Source: Mycobacterium sp. IDR2000157661 (lineage in GTDB: Bacteria; Actinomycetota; Actinomycetes; Mycobacteriales; Mycobacteriaceae). From it: 64,000 bases of DNA. This document shows, in pieces, positions 17,314 to 25,851 of the stretch (position 1 is the first letter of the stretch; each line of letters opens with the position of its first letter). Below the pieces are notes generated by a model. That model saw only the letters and a list, made by a program, of their open reading frames with translations, was not told the DNA's origin and searched no databases. The stretch lies in assembly GCF_022317005.1 (NCBI RefSeq), contig NZ_CP081006.1, positions 4,588,001-4,652,000 of the forward strand, read 5' to 3'. The position numbers were made by a program, and so were the translations under genes.

Positions 17314-17990
17314 AGCACGATCGCCGTCAACGCGATCCCGTCGCGTACCGACCAGCGACCACGCAACGTCTCCAAGGGCGGGCCGTGCTCGGCGGTCGGG
17401 TCGATCAGGACTCGCGACACGAACCCGCCCGCGGTGCCGCTGTCGTCGACGTCGAACACGATGTGGGCGTCCTCGAAGCCCAGCCAGCGCCGAGTGAGCG
17501 GGAACCAGGCCTTGTACGTCGCCTCCTTGGCGCAGAACAGGATTCGATCCCAATGCAGGCCCGGGGGTAACGCGCGCAGCTCGGTCCGTTCGACCGGCAG
17601 GCTGATGGCGTCGAGCACACCGTTGGGCAGTACCCCGTGGGGTTCGGCGTCGATGCCGACCGAGCGCACGCCTGCCCGAAGGCCCACCACCGCCCCGCGG
17701 TAGCCCTCACAGTGCGTCAGGCTGCCCACCACCCCGTCCGGCCAGCACGGTTCGCCCTTCTCCCCCTTCAGGATCGGCACCGGGCCGACCCCGAGTGCGT
17801 CGAGTGCCTGCCGCGCGCAGTGCCGCACGGTGATGAACTCGTTGCGGCGCTTGGGCACCGACCTGGCGATCAGCGCTTCCTCCTCGGGCATCGGCGCCAG
17901 ATCCGGTGGGTCGCTGTACACCTCGGCCGCGGCCAGTGCATGTGTTGGGCCGGGCAGCACACCGGCCAGCAGCGCTGCGGCCGTGGTCAC
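17310..17990 (-). CDS. pptT: 4'-phosphopantetheinyl transferase PptT
   Basis: 226 residues. Sfp-type PPTase motifs: GSLTHCEGYRGAVVG, SVGIDAEPHG (metal-binding Asp and Glu) and FCAKEATYKAWFPLT (KEATYKAW with catalytic Glu and Lys). It loads the phosphopantetheine arm on carrier domains of polyketide synthases, siderophore NRPS and mycolate enzymes, and is essential in mycobacteria. GTG start at 17990 overlaps the stop of the phosphoesterase gene (GTGA), and its own stop overlaps truB: a three-gene translationally coupled run. Confidence 0.95.
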   Translation of the reverse strand: MTTAAALLAGVLPGPTHALAAAEVYSDPPDLAPMPEEEALIARSVPKRRNEFITVRHCARQALDALGVGPVPILKGEKGEPCWPDGVVGSLTHCEGYRGAVVGLRAGVRSVGIDAEPHGVLPNGVLDAISLPVERTELRALPPGLHWDRILFCAKEATYKAWFPLTRRWLGFEDAHIVFDVDDSGTAGGFVSRVLIDPTAEHGPPLETLRGRWSVRDGIALTAIVL

Positions 17991-18940
17991 CGGTTAAGCC
18001 GTTCGGACACTCGCTGCTGCACCTTCTGAGCATGTTCGCGCATCTCCTGGGTGATCTCGAAGTGGCCGCCGAACTCGTTGAGGTAGCCGGGCGCGTACTT
18101 CGGATCGGGCAGGATCTGGCGCAGCCATCGATAGGGCCTGCGGCGCCGCCATTCCCGCGGATAGCCGACCGACACCTCCTCGAAGCGCACGCCGTCGTAC
18201 CACGTGGTGCGCGGGATGTGCAGGTGCCCGTACACCGAGCAGATCGCGTTGTAGCGCGTGTGCCAGTCGGCGGTCGCGGTGGTCCCGCACCACAGCGAGA
18301 ACTCCGGATAGAACATCGCTTCGCACGGTTCCCGCACCATCGGGAAGTGGTTGACCAACACCGTCGGCGTCATCCAGTCGAGATCCTCGAGCCGCTTACG
18401 GGTATAGGCGACGCGGTCGCGGCACCACGCGTCGCGGGTGGCATACGGTTCGGCCGAGAGCAGGAACTCGTCAGTGCCGACGATGTTGCGCTCCTTGGCG
18501 AGCGCGAGACCCTCGGCCTTGGTGGCCGTCCCCGCAGGCAGGAAGCTGTAGTCGTAGAGCAGGAACATCGGCACGATGGTGGCGGGGCCGCCTTCTTCGG
18601 TCCACACCGGGAACGGGTGCTCCGGGGTGATGATGCCCATCTCGTCGCACATGTTGACCAGGTAGTCGTAACGGGACTTGCCGAAGATCTGCATCGGATC
18701 GCGGTTGGTGGTCCACAGCTCATGGTTGCCCGGGATCCAGATCACCTTGGCGAATCGCTTGCGCAGCAGGTCGAGCGCCCACCGGATCTCGTCGGTGCGC
18801 TCAGCGACGTCGCCGGCGACGATCAGCCAGTCGTCGGGCGAGGCCGGATGCAGCGACTCGGTCACCGGCTTGTTGCCGGTGTGACCCGTGTGCAGGTCGC
18901 TGATCGCCCAGAGGATGGGCCGCCGGCCGTCGCGTGTCAC
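17987..18940 (-). CDS. Metallophosphoesterase (Rv2795c-like)
   Basis: 317 residues with the full calcineurin-type set: AISDLHTGH (near residue 13), VAGDVAERT, WIPGNHELW, VLVNHFPM and YGHLHIPRT. It should bind two metal ions and cleave a phosphoester. The M. tuberculosis homologue next to pptT has been linked genetically to PptT (as a phosphopantetheinyl hydrolase, from memory), and the 4-nt overlap with pptT fits a counterpart activity that removes the arm from carrier proteins; this is established-family knowledge applied by position, not shown by the sequence. Confidence 0.92.
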   Translation of the reverse strand: MTRDGRRPILWAISDLHTGHTGNKPVTESLHPASPDDWLIVAGDVAERTDEIRWALDLLRKRFAKVIWIPGNHELWTTNRDPMQIFGKSRYDYLVNMCDEMGIITPEHPFPVWTEEGGPATIVPMFLLYDYSFLPAGTATKAEGLALAKERNIVGTDEFLLSAEPYATRDAWCRDRVAYTRKRLEDLDWMTPTVLVNHFPMVREPCEAMFYPEFSLWCGTTATADWHTRYNAICSVYGHLHIPRTTWYDGVRFEEVSVGYPREWRRRRPYRWLRQILPDPKYAPGYLNEFGGHFEITQEMREHAQKVQQRVSERLNR

Positions 18941-19071
18941 AACCGACCAGCCTACTTAAGCGGCGGCGCGCGGCTCGCCCGGCAACTAGAACAGGTTCTC
19001 GTTTCCTCTCCAGCCCCCCGCCGGTGACCGCTACACTCCCCGCAGGGTCGGACCGACGAACAGGGGGCTTG

Positions 19072-19641
19072 ATGCTCGCCAAGCTGCGCTTGGTCTCTGC
19101 GCTGTGCGCGTTGCTCGCGGCGGTGGTCGTGGGCTGGCACGCGACGCCGACCGGCGCCCCCCGGGTGGACGCCGACGACATCCCGATGACCAACGTCACC
19201 ACCTCGATCAAGTGGCCCGTCATCGAGACCACCGATCCGTCGCCGTTCAACCCGTGCAAGCAGATCCCGCTCGACGCCGTCGCCGCCCTCGGGCTGGCGT
19301 TCACCCCACCGACCCCCGAGGATCAGCTGCGCTGCAAGTACGACGCAGGCAACTACCAGATGGCGGTCGAGGCGATCGTGTGGCGGACCTACGAGCAGAC
19401 GCTGCCGCCGGACGCCGTCGAACTCGACATCGCCGGGCACCGCGCCGCGCAGTACTGGATCATGAAGCCGACGGACTGGAACAACCGCTGGTGGATCACC
19501 TGCATGATCGCGTTCGACACCGAGTACGGGGTGCTGCAGCAGTCGCTGTTCTACTCACCGATCTACTCCAATCCCGACCCCGACTGCATGCAGACCAACC
19601 TGCAGCGCGCTCACGAACTCGTGCCGTTGTACAAGTTCTAG
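19072..19641 (+). CDS. Secreted DUF3558-like protein
   Basis: 189 residues from ATG 19072, with an N-terminal hydrophobic segment (LVSALCALLAAVVVGW) that works as a signal peptide or anchor. The mature part has PFNPCKQIPLDAV and, later, DQLRCKYDAG, the paired-Cys pattern of DUF3558, a family of mycobacterial exported proteins that includes several Lpp lipoproteins. No lipobox Cys follows the signal segment, so it is probably not lipidated. Longer upstream frames overlap the phosphoesterase gene region and are unlikely. It ends tail to tail (4-nt overlap) with the next gene. Confidence 0.75.
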   Translation: MLAKLRLVSALCALLAAVVVGWHATPTGAPRVDADDIPMTNVTTSIKWPVIETTDPSPFNPCKQIPLDAVAALGLAFTPPTPEDQLRCKYDAGNYQMAVEAIVWRTYEQTLPPDAVELDIAGHRAAQYWIMKPTDWNNRWWITCMIAFDTEYGVLQQSLFYSPIYSNPDPDCMQTNLQRAHELVPLYKF

Positions 19642-20699
19642 CCTTCGATCCGGTCCATCGGGCTGGAGCGTTCGAGCATGCCGATCGCCTGTTCGCCGTC
19701 CCACCGGTAGCGGACCCCGGCCTGTTGCAGCGCGGGAAACGTCCAATTCGCCATCAGTGCCAGCTGATCGGCCGGGACCTCGCTGCGATCGGTGATGTCA
19801 TGGGTCGACACCACCGTCTCGCCCTCGATCCGCACGGTGCCGCGGTCGGTGTCGAGCACCATGGACACGTCCTCGCCGCGGGGCCTCAGCCGGCGCAGCC
19901 ACGGCGCCTCGACGACTCGGGCGGGCACCAGTTCGCCGTCACCGAAACACACATAGCCCTCGTTGTAGTTGGGCTCCCCGTCCGGGCGCGGCGGGTAGGC
20001 GATGTAACCGAACGCCCGGCCGCTGCCGAACAGCGCCGACTGCCAGCAATGGCCCCAGAACCCCTCGAGCTTGCGCACTCCCCGGCGCCGGATCCGCAAC
20101 CCGCTGCCCGAGAACGACCGGTGCTCACCGGCGACCTCGACCGCTCCGGTGGCCCGGAACAGTTGCTCGTAGCGGGCGCCGCCCATCAGGTCGCCCACCA
20201 CCGTCGTTCGCAACTGCTCGTCGGCGTCGGCGCGCATCGACCCCTGCACCCACGGCGGCACCGCCATCGTCGCCTCGACCTCGAACCGCACATCGACCAA
20301 CGGACCGTCCTTGCGTCCCGCGGCCAGTGCCGCCGAGGAGGTCTGCACGGCCTGCCCATCGAAGGCCATGGTCCACACCGCGAAGGGCGCCACACACGCG
20401 AAGGCCAACGCGCCCGCGCCGAGCACCGTGGGTCTGCCGTCGGGTCCCTCGACCGGCTTGCTGGGGCCCTCTGTGCGCAGCCGGTACACCCGGCCGTCGG
20501 CGAAGGCGACGTTGACCTGAATGCCGTGCGTGTCCCAATTCGACGCGACGGCCTCGATGCCGATCCGCGGCAGGCCGAACTCACCGCGTTCGTCGAACAC
20601 CCAGAAACTCACCGAGTCACGCATCTCTGGGTTGTCGGGCCTGCGCGCGAACATCAGCTCGCGGGCGGGGTCGATGCCGCCGGTCAGGTCGAGCTTCAT
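19638..20699 (-). CDS. Conserved protein of unknown function coupled to a sulfotransferase
   Basis: 353 residues from ATG 20699, which overlaps the sulfotransferase TGA (ATGA). No signal peptide or membrane segment. The sequence is rich in aromatic beta-strand-like stretches (SVSFWVFDERGEF, GFWGHCWQSALFGSG, YNEGYVCFGDGEL), reminiscent of lipocalin-like AttH/CrtC-type proteins, but this is weak. I do not recognise a defined family. The tight coupling to the sulfotransferase and the TetR-controlled divergent promoter suggest a shared small-molecule or lipid substrate. Confidence 0.7.
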   Translation of the reverse strand: MKLDLTGGIDPARELMFARRPDNPEMRDSVSFWVFDERGEFGLPRIGIEAVASNWDTHGIQVNVAFADGRVYRLRTEGPSKPVEGPDGRPTVLGAGALAFACVAPFAVWTMAFDGQAVQTSSAALAAGRKDGPLVDVRFEVEATMAVPPWVQGSMRADADEQLRTTVVGDLMGGARYEQLFRATGAVEVAGEHRSFSGSGLRIRRRGVRKLEGFWGHCWQSALFGSGRAFGYIAYPPRPDGEPNYNEGYVCFGDGELVPARVVEAPWLRRLRPRGEDVSMVLDTDRGTVRIEGETVVSTHDITDRSEVPADQLALMANWTFPALQQAGVRYRWDGEQAIGMLERSSPMDRIEG

Positions 20700-21820
20700 G
20701 CGCTTCTGGCATACGTGTCGGTGTAGTCGGCGAACAACGGCCGAATCGCGTCGAAGTCCAGCCCGAAGGCCGCCGGTTCGGCTTTGGGGTGCGGCTCGCG
20801 GTGGTCGGCGTTGTCGGCCCACCAGGCCCGCATCCGTGCTTCGAACTCCTCGGTGACCGGTTCGCCCAGCCACGCGTACAGCCCCCTGACCTGCCCGATC
20901 GGATCGGCCTGCATGGCGCGGAAGTCGATGTCGTAGAAGCGGTCCTCGGCGCCGCCTGCGCGGAAGGCCATGGTGCGCCCGATACCGGTGGACCATTGAG
21001 CGACGTTCAGTTCCCCGAGATAGCGCCGGTCGAGGTGGTCGGTGAAGCCGCCGACGATGTCGGCGTAGACGTCGACCACCGACAACATCACGTCGGTGGG
21101 GTCGCGGTGTGTCATGACGAACCGGGCGTCCGGGAACGCGCGGTTCAGGTGCGGGAGCGACAGGACGTGCGCCGGGGACTTCAGCCGCCACGGTCGCGGC
21201 CGCTCGCCCCACTGCAGGAGCTTGAGCACGCGGCGCTCGTACAGATAGGTCGAGGTGAAATCGGCCTCCTCGCACAACCATTGGGAGTACGACGGGATCT
21301 GGGCGTAGGCCTGGAAGATCTGGGACTTGAAGTCCAGCGCCATCAGGTCCAGGCACTCCATCGGCCCGCGGATGTCGGTGGGCACATGGTGGCGACTGCC
21401 CACGACCAGCGGGCGCGCATCCGGCGGGACGCGGGGATCGTCGCCGGGCACGGTCGAAGGTGGCGGGCACGGCTGCGCCGACTCCCAGCTGCGCAGGTAC
21501 CGCACGTCGGGGTCCTGTGCGAGCAGGAACGACAGCGCCGTCGACCCGGTGCGCGGCAGGCCCAGCCCGAACAGCGGCGCCGCGACGGTTTCGTCGCCGA
21601 TCTCCGGATGCCTGCGGTACCAGTCCTCGACCTGCAGGCGCTGTGACAAGTGCAGTTCCAGGCGGCTGTAGACGAAACCCTCGCCGCGAGGGTTAAGCCG
21701 GGCCTCGTCGCGCAGCGCGCGGGTGAGGATCTCCAGACCTTCGCGGAACGCGTCGTCGCCGAAGTCGTCGAGACCGGTGCGTTCGACAGCGCGGGCCATC
21801 AGTTCAGTCGCTGACGCCAC
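20696..21820 (-). CDS. PAPS-dependent sulfotransferase family protein
   Basis: 374 residues from GTG 21820 (MASATELMARAVERTG). The 5'-phosphosulfate-binding loop is GLGLPRTGSTALSFLL, and the 3'-phosphate-binding region is RFVMTHRDPTDVMLSVVD. Proteins of this type, several per mycobacterial genome, transfer sulfate from PAPS to lipid or sterol-like hydroxyls. The natural acceptor is unknown. An open frame runs on to 21862 but would enter the operator. The palindrome at 21841-21860 lies just upstream, so repression by the divergent TetR protein is likely. Confidence 0.85.
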   Translation of the reverse strand: MASATELMARAVERTGLDDFGDDAFREGLEILTRALRDEARLNPRGEGFVYSRLELHLSQRLQVEDWYRRHPEIGDETVAAPLFGLGLPRTGSTALSFLLAQDPDVRYLRSWESAQPCPPPSTVPGDDPRVPPDARPLVVGSRHHVPTDIRGPMECLDLMALDFKSQIFQAYAQIPSYSQWLCEEADFTSTYLYERRVLKLLQWGERPRPWRLKSPAHVLSLPHLNRAFPDARFVMTHRDPTDVMLSVVDVYADIVGGFTDHLDRRYLGELNVAQWSTGIGRTMAFRAGGAEDRFYDIDFRAMQADPIGQVRGLYAWLGEPVTEEFEARMRAWWADNADHREPHPKAEPAAFGLDFDAIRPLFADYTDTYARSA

Positions 21821-21840
21821 GCCGCACCTCCACCGCAATT

Positions 21841-21860
21841 GATGACAGTACACTGTCATC
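21841..21860. promoter_or_regulatory. Palindromic operator between sulfotransferase and TetR genes
   Basis: GATGACAGT-ac-ACTGTCATC: 9-bp perfect arms with a 2-bp centre, ending 3 nt before the TetR ATG and 20 nt upstream of the sulfotransferase start. Its size and symmetry are those of TetR-dimer operators, and its place between two divergent genes implies that the TetR protein represses both itself and the sulfotransferase pair. Confidence 0.85.
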
Positions 21861-21863
21861 ATT

Positions 21864-22481
21864 ATGGGCGAGCCGTCAAGAGCGTCGAGGCGTCCCTACG
21901 ACAACAGCGCCCGTCGGCGGAAGGCCGCCCAGACGCGCGACCGCATCGTGCGCGCAGGCAGCGAGTTGGTGCACGAGTTCGACAGCTGGGACTGGCGGGG
22001 ACTGACGTTTCGCGCAGTGGCCGAACGCGCCGGCGTCGGCGAGCGAACCGTCTATCGGCACTTCCCCACCGAACGCCATCTGCACGCCGCGGTGATGCAG
22101 CGGCTCGAGACCGAGGCCGGAGTGTCCTACGAGGACGTGACACTCGACAATCTCGGCGCGGTCACGGCCCGGGTGTTCGCGTCGCTGCAGCGGTTCGCCG
22201 TCCGGGAGATGGTCCCGGCACCGAGCGACCCGGCGTTCGTCCGCTCCGACGAGCGCCGCCGCGAGGCACTGCTGCGCGCGGTGGCCCACGCGGCCCCGGC
22301 ACTGCCGCAGGCACAGCGCCGCCGGGTGGCCGGCCTGCTCGACGTGCTGTGGAGCCCGGCCTCCTACGAACGGCTGGTCGGGGTGTGGGGAATCGAAGCC
22401 GACGCCGCCACTGCGACCATCGATTGGGCGATGACGGCGGTTGTCCAGGCGCTTGACCCCGACGGCGGATCGCCTGCGTAA
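21864..22481 (+). CDS. TetR-family transcriptional regulator
   Basis: 205 residues from ATG 21864. The HTH is AVAERAGVGERTVYRHF, preceded by the helix ARRRKAAQTRDRIVRAGSEL. The C-terminal ligand domain is Ala/Arg-rich and unassigned. The ATG is 3 nt after the palindrome, so the transcript probably has a very short leader or starts at the ATG. It is followed 10 nt later by the CocE-type hydrolase gene, likely in the same operon. Confidence 0.92.
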   Translation: MGEPSRASRRPYDNSARRRKAAQTRDRIVRAGSELVHEFDSWDWRGLTFRAVAERAGVGERTVYRHFPTERHLHAAVMQRLETEAGVSYEDVTLDNLGAVTARVFASLQRFAVREMVPAPSDPAFVRSDERRREALLRAVAHAAPALPQAQRRRVAGLLDVLWSPASYERLVGVWGIEADAATATIDWAMTAVVQALDPDGGSPA

Positions 22482-22491
22482 ATTCGACGGG

Positions 22492-24153
22492 GTGACCTCC
22501 GTCGACACTCAAGCCCGTCCACGATCCACGAAGTTCGCCGGACGCGCCCTGTCGCGCCTGCTGCGGCTGCCACCGCACAGGAACGACTTCGAGGTGCACA
22601 AGGTGTGCGTGCCCATGCGCGACGGGGTCGAGCTCAAGGCGGACCACTATGCCCCCCTGACGGACACGCCCGCGGGCACGCTGCTGGTCCGCTGCCCGTA
22701 CGGTCGGCGCTTCCCGTTCGCGGCGCTGTACGCGAGTGTGTACGCCTCGCGCGGTTACCACGTCGTGTTCCAGAGCGTGCGTGGCACATTCGGCTCGGGT
22801 GGGGAGTTCCAGCCGATGGTCAACGAGATCGCCGACGGCGCCGACACCGTGGCATGGCTGCGCGAGCAGAACTGGTTCGCCGGGTCGTTCGCGACGATCG
22901 GGCTGTCGTATCTGGGCTTCACGCAGTGGGCCTTGCTGATGGACCCGCCGCCGGAGATGAAGGCGGCCGTGATCACCGTCGGCCCGCACGACGTCAGCGG
23001 CCCGCGATGGGGCACGGGCACCTTCGGCCTCAACGACTTCCTCGGCTGGAGCGATCTGGTGGCCCGCCAGGAGGAGCCCAGCCGGATTCGCGCACTGGTC
23101 GCACAGGTGCGGGCCCGCCGCGCCCTGGGCCGCGCGACCACCGGGCTGCCCGCGGGCGAGGCGGGCCGGAAGCTGCTCGGCACGGGTGCGCCGTGGTGGG
23201 AGTCCTGGCTCGAGCACCCGGAGGCCGACGATCCGTTCTGGACGTCGCTGAACATCTCCGAAGCGTTGGACCGCACCGAGATTCCGGTATTGCTCATCGG
23301 TGGTTGGCAGGATCTGTTTCTCGAGCAGACGCTCACCCAGTACCACCGGCTGGCCGCGCGCGGGGTGCCCGTCGGACTGACCATCGGCTCGTGGACGCAC
23401 ACCCACCTGATGACCAAGGCCGCGCCCACCGCGATCCGGGAGTCACTGGACTGGTTGGGCACCCATCTGAACGGGGACGTCGGGCGCCGGCGCCGTCCGG
23501 TGCGCGTCTTCGTCAACGGACACGGCTGGACGGAGCTGCCGCACTGGCCGCCGGAGATGCCCGAGCAGGTGCGCTATCTGCAGCCGGGCGGCCGGCTCGG
23601 GCAGGCGGTGCCGCCGGAGACGGCCCCGGCTGCAACCTTCACCTACAACCCGGCCAACCCGACGCCGACGGTGGGCGGCCGGCTGCTCTCGCCGGAGGGC
23701 GGCTACCGCAAGGACACCACGCTGGCCCAACGGGCCGACGTGCTGAGCTTCACCGCCGATCGACTGCCGAACGACCTCTACGTGGTCGGGTCGCCGGTGC
23801 TGGAGCTGTCACACTCCTGCGACAACCCGCACAACGACCTGTGGGTGCGCATCAGTGAGGTCGACGCCCGCGGCCGGTCCCGCAACGTCAGCGATGGTTA
23901 CCTCGGCGGGGCGCCGGACTCCGGTCTGGTGCGGGTCGAGCTGGACGCCGTCGCGCACCGGTTCCGGGCCGGCTCACGGATCCGCGTGCTGGTGGCCGGC
24001 GGCTCGCATCCGCGGTTCGCCCGCAACCTGGGCACCGGCGAACCGCTCGGCACGGGCCGCAATGTGGCGTCGGCGACCCACAGCGTGCATCTCGGCGACG
24101 GTGTCTCGCGGCTGGTGCTGCCCGCGGGCCCGCGCCCGCCCTCAACCGACTGA
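22492..24153 (+). CDS. CocE/NonD-family hydrolase (X-Pro dipeptidyl-peptidase-like)
   Basis: 553 residues from GTG 22492. N-terminal alpha/beta-hydrolase domain: VPMRDGVELKADHY start, FQSVRGTFGSGGEF, nucleophile Ser139 in ATIGLSYLGFTQW, acid Asp in LLIGGWQDLF and His in GSWTHTHLM. The C-terminal jelly-roll domain (PLFFTAD-like SFTADRLPNDLYVVG, ... FRAGSRIRVLVAGGSHPRF) completes the family. Members hydrolyse esters or amide bonds; substrate unknown. It is in an apparent operon with the TetR gene. Its 3' end overlaps the decayed DUF1802 gene by 12 nt. Confidence 0.9.
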   Translation: MTSVDTQARPRSTKFAGRALSRLLRLPPHRNDFEVHKVCVPMRDGVELKADHYAPLTDTPAGTLLVRCPYGRRFPFAALYASVYASRGYHVVFQSVRGTFGSGGEFQPMVNEIADGADTVAWLREQNWFAGSFATIGLSYLGFTQWALLMDPPPEMKAAVITVGPHDVSGPRWGTGTFGLNDFLGWSDLVARQEEPSRIRALVAQVRARRALGRATTGLPAGEAGRKLLGTGAPWWESWLEHPEADDPFWTSLNISEALDRTEIPVLLIGGWQDLFLEQTLTQYHRLAARGVPVGLTIGSWTHTHLMTKAAPTAIRESLDWLGTHLNGDVGRRRRPVRVFVNGHGWTELPHWPPEMPEQVRYLQPGGRLGQAVPPETAPAATFTYNPANPTPTVGGRLLSPEGGYRKDTTLAQRADVLSFTADRLPNDLYVVGSPVLELSHSCDNPHNDLWVRISEVDARGRSRNVSDGYLGGAPDSGLVRVELDAVAHRFRAGSRIRVLVAGGSHPRFARNLGTGEPLGTGRNVASATHSVHLGDGVSRLVLPAGPRPPSTD

Positions 24154-24701
24154 GCGCCGCACCTCCTCGGCGACGTCACGCAGCTTGGCGTCATCGGTGA
24201 CGGGCGGGCCCCATCGTGGGTCGACAGGCAGTTGCACCCAGCTGGTACAGCCCGCGTAGTCGGGAGTGCGTGCGATGCGCACCGGCTGTAGCAGCGGGCT
24301 GGTGCGCACGACCAGCGCGGTGAGCCGATGCCGGGCCGGAAGCCCAGCCGGTCGGTCTTCACCGACTCGTCGGTCCAGATGTGTTGGCGGGCAATGCCTT
24401 CGAGCCGGTCGGGCCGGGTGACTTCGATCGCCGCGACGACGTCGGCGCCGGCGCGGATCACCACGGCGTCCTCGGTGCTGTCACGCGCCGCAGCATCGAG
24501 CAGGTCGCGGTGTTCGGGGCGGACCCGCTCGGCATGGCTGTGCGCGACGGTGGGAAACAGCAGAAAACGCGACGCGCTGACGGCGAACCGCTTCTCACCG
24601 ATGCCGCCCTTACGCAGCAACACGGTCTGCCTGCCGTCGAGCAGCGCGTGCACCGCCGCGCTCCACTCCTTGAGCGCGGGACGGGTCGGCGTCGCGGTTA
24701 T
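24142..24701 (-). pseudogene. DUF1802 family gene with lost start codon and frameshift
   Basis: Reading from ALKEWSAAVHALLDGRQ and VLLRKGGIGEK to RFLLFPTVAHSH the product fits the DUF1802 family (about 180 residues expected, function unknown). Two lesions are visible. First, the frame has no ATG/GTG/TTG near its start: where an ATGA overlap with the DUF2277 stop would be expected the sequence is ATAA (24698-24701), so the start would be ATA. Second, a one-base loss near 24331-24336 (a CCC run) moves the frame before HRLTALVVRTSP; with one base added the product runs on to CTSWVQLPVDPRWG and a stop at 24142. Either true decay or sequence errors. Confidence 0.75.
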
Positions 24702-24973
24702 GTCGCCGCCTTCGCCGCTATGCGGGCCCGCACCTCCGGCCTGCGCAGCGGCGGCACGGTCTTGGGCGGCTGACGCCGGGGCGGCAGCGTGGCCAACAGC
24801 CGCCGGGTGGCCGCAGTGACTTCGGCGACAGCGTCCTCGAAAGCGTCGGCGTTGGCCGCCGTCGGACGGGTGATGCCGCTGACCTTGCGGATGTACTGGC
24901 GGGCCGCGGCCTCGATTTCCTCGTCGGTGGCCGCCGGCTCCAGCCCGCGTAGCTCGGTGATGTTTCGGCACAT
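24698..24973 (-). CDS. DUF2277 domain protein
   Basis: 91 residues, MCRNITELRGLEPAATDEEI, matching the DUF2277 family start (CRNI..L...EP.AT..EI) and its second motif QYIRKVSGITRP with ANADAFEDAVAEV. The family is small, cytoplasmic and uncharacterised. The C-terminus runs a little past the usual end with a PLRRPEVRARIAAKA tail. It lies 22 nt from the divergent enoyl-CoA hydratase and directly before the DUF1802 frame. Confidence 0.9.
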   Translation of the reverse strand: MCRNITELRGLEPAATDEEIEAAARQYIRKVSGITRPTAANADAFEDAVAEVTAATRRLLATLPPRRQPPKTVPPLRRPEVRARIAAKAAT

Positions 24974-24995
24974 GCGTCCACGATAGGTTCAACCG

Positions 24996-25748
24996 GTGAC
25001 CGACACCTTGCTGATCGACACCCAGGACCGGGTACGGACGCTGACGCTGAACCGGCCGCAGTCGCGCAACGCGCTCTCGGCGGAGCTGCGCAGGCACTTC
25101 TACGCGGCACTGGGTGACGCGCAGGCCGACACCGAAGTCGACGTCGTGATCGTCACCGGAGCCGACCCGGTGTTCTGCGCGGGTCTGGATCTCAAAGAGC
25201 TCGGCGACACGACCGAGCTGCCGGACATCTCACCGAAGTGGCCGCCGATGACCAAGCCGGTGATCGGGGCGATCAACGGCGCGGCGGTCACCGGTGGCCT
25301 GGAGATCGCACTGTACTGCGACATCCTGATCGCCTCCGAGCGGGCGCGCTTCGCCGACACCCACGCCCGCGTCGGCCTGCTGCCGACCTGGGGACTCTCG
25401 GTGCGGCTGCCGCAGAAGGTCGGAGTCGGCATGGCCCGCCGTATGAGCCTGACCGGCGACTACCTGTCGGCCGAAGACGCGTTGCGCACCGGCCTGGTCA
25501 CCGAGGTGGTGCCGCGCGACCAGCTGCTGGCGACCGCCCGGCGAGTCGCGTCCTCGATCGTCGGCAACAATCAGCGCGCGGTGCAGGCGCTGCTCGCGTC
25601 GTATCACCGCATCGACGAAGCGCAGACCAACGAGGGACTCTGGATCGAGGCCGCCTCGGCCCGCGAGTGGATGCGCAGCGCCAGCGGGGACGACATCGCC
25701 GCCAACCGCGAGGCCGTGCTCGAGCGGGGACGCTCCCAGGTGCGCTGA
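24996..25748 (+). CDS. Enoyl-CoA hydratase/isomerase family protein (EchA16-like)
   Basis: 250 residues, crotonase fold. Oxyanion-hole segments FCAGLDLKEL and NGAAVTGGLEIAL are present, and Glu103 (in GGLEIAL) matches the first catalytic Glu of enoyl-CoA hydratase. At the second catalytic Glu position the sequence has His123 (FADTHARVGLLPTWG), so classic hydratase activity is doubtful; isomerase, hydrolase or other crotonase chemistry is possible. GTG start at 24996. It is similar to mycobacterial EchA16 by length and motif. Confidence 0.9.
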   Translation: MTDTLLIDTQDRVRTLTLNRPQSRNALSAELRRHFYAALGDAQADTEVDVVIVTGADPVFCAGLDLKELGDTTELPDISPKWPPMTKPVIGAINGAAVTGGLEIALYCDILIASERARFADTHARVGLLPTWGLSVRLPQKVGVGMARRMSLTGDYLSAEDALRTGLVTEVVPRDQLLATARRVASSIVGNNQRAVQALLASYHRIDEAQTNEGLWIEAASAREWMRSASGDDIAANREAVLERGRSQVR

Positions 25749-25763
25749 GTCACCGCGTCCGAC

Positions 25764-25825
25764 CGCGAGCGCGCGCAAAGTGCTGAGTTTTCGCGGCGTG
25801 TCATGTGCAGACACGCACGCTCGCC
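25764..25825. repeat. 62-bp inverted-repeat element, copy 1
   Basis: Begins CGCGAGCGCGCGC and ends CACGCACGCTCGCC, so the ends are imperfect inverted repeats of each other; the middle holds GCGGCGTGTC. It fills the 103-nt gap between convergent echA16-like and dinF genes. Two more copies of the same length and layout lie at 42360-42487. It may work as a bidirectional terminator or be a small non-autonomous mobile element. Confidence 0.8.
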
Positions 25826-25851
25826 GAAACTACGGGAGCTTGCGGCACGCA

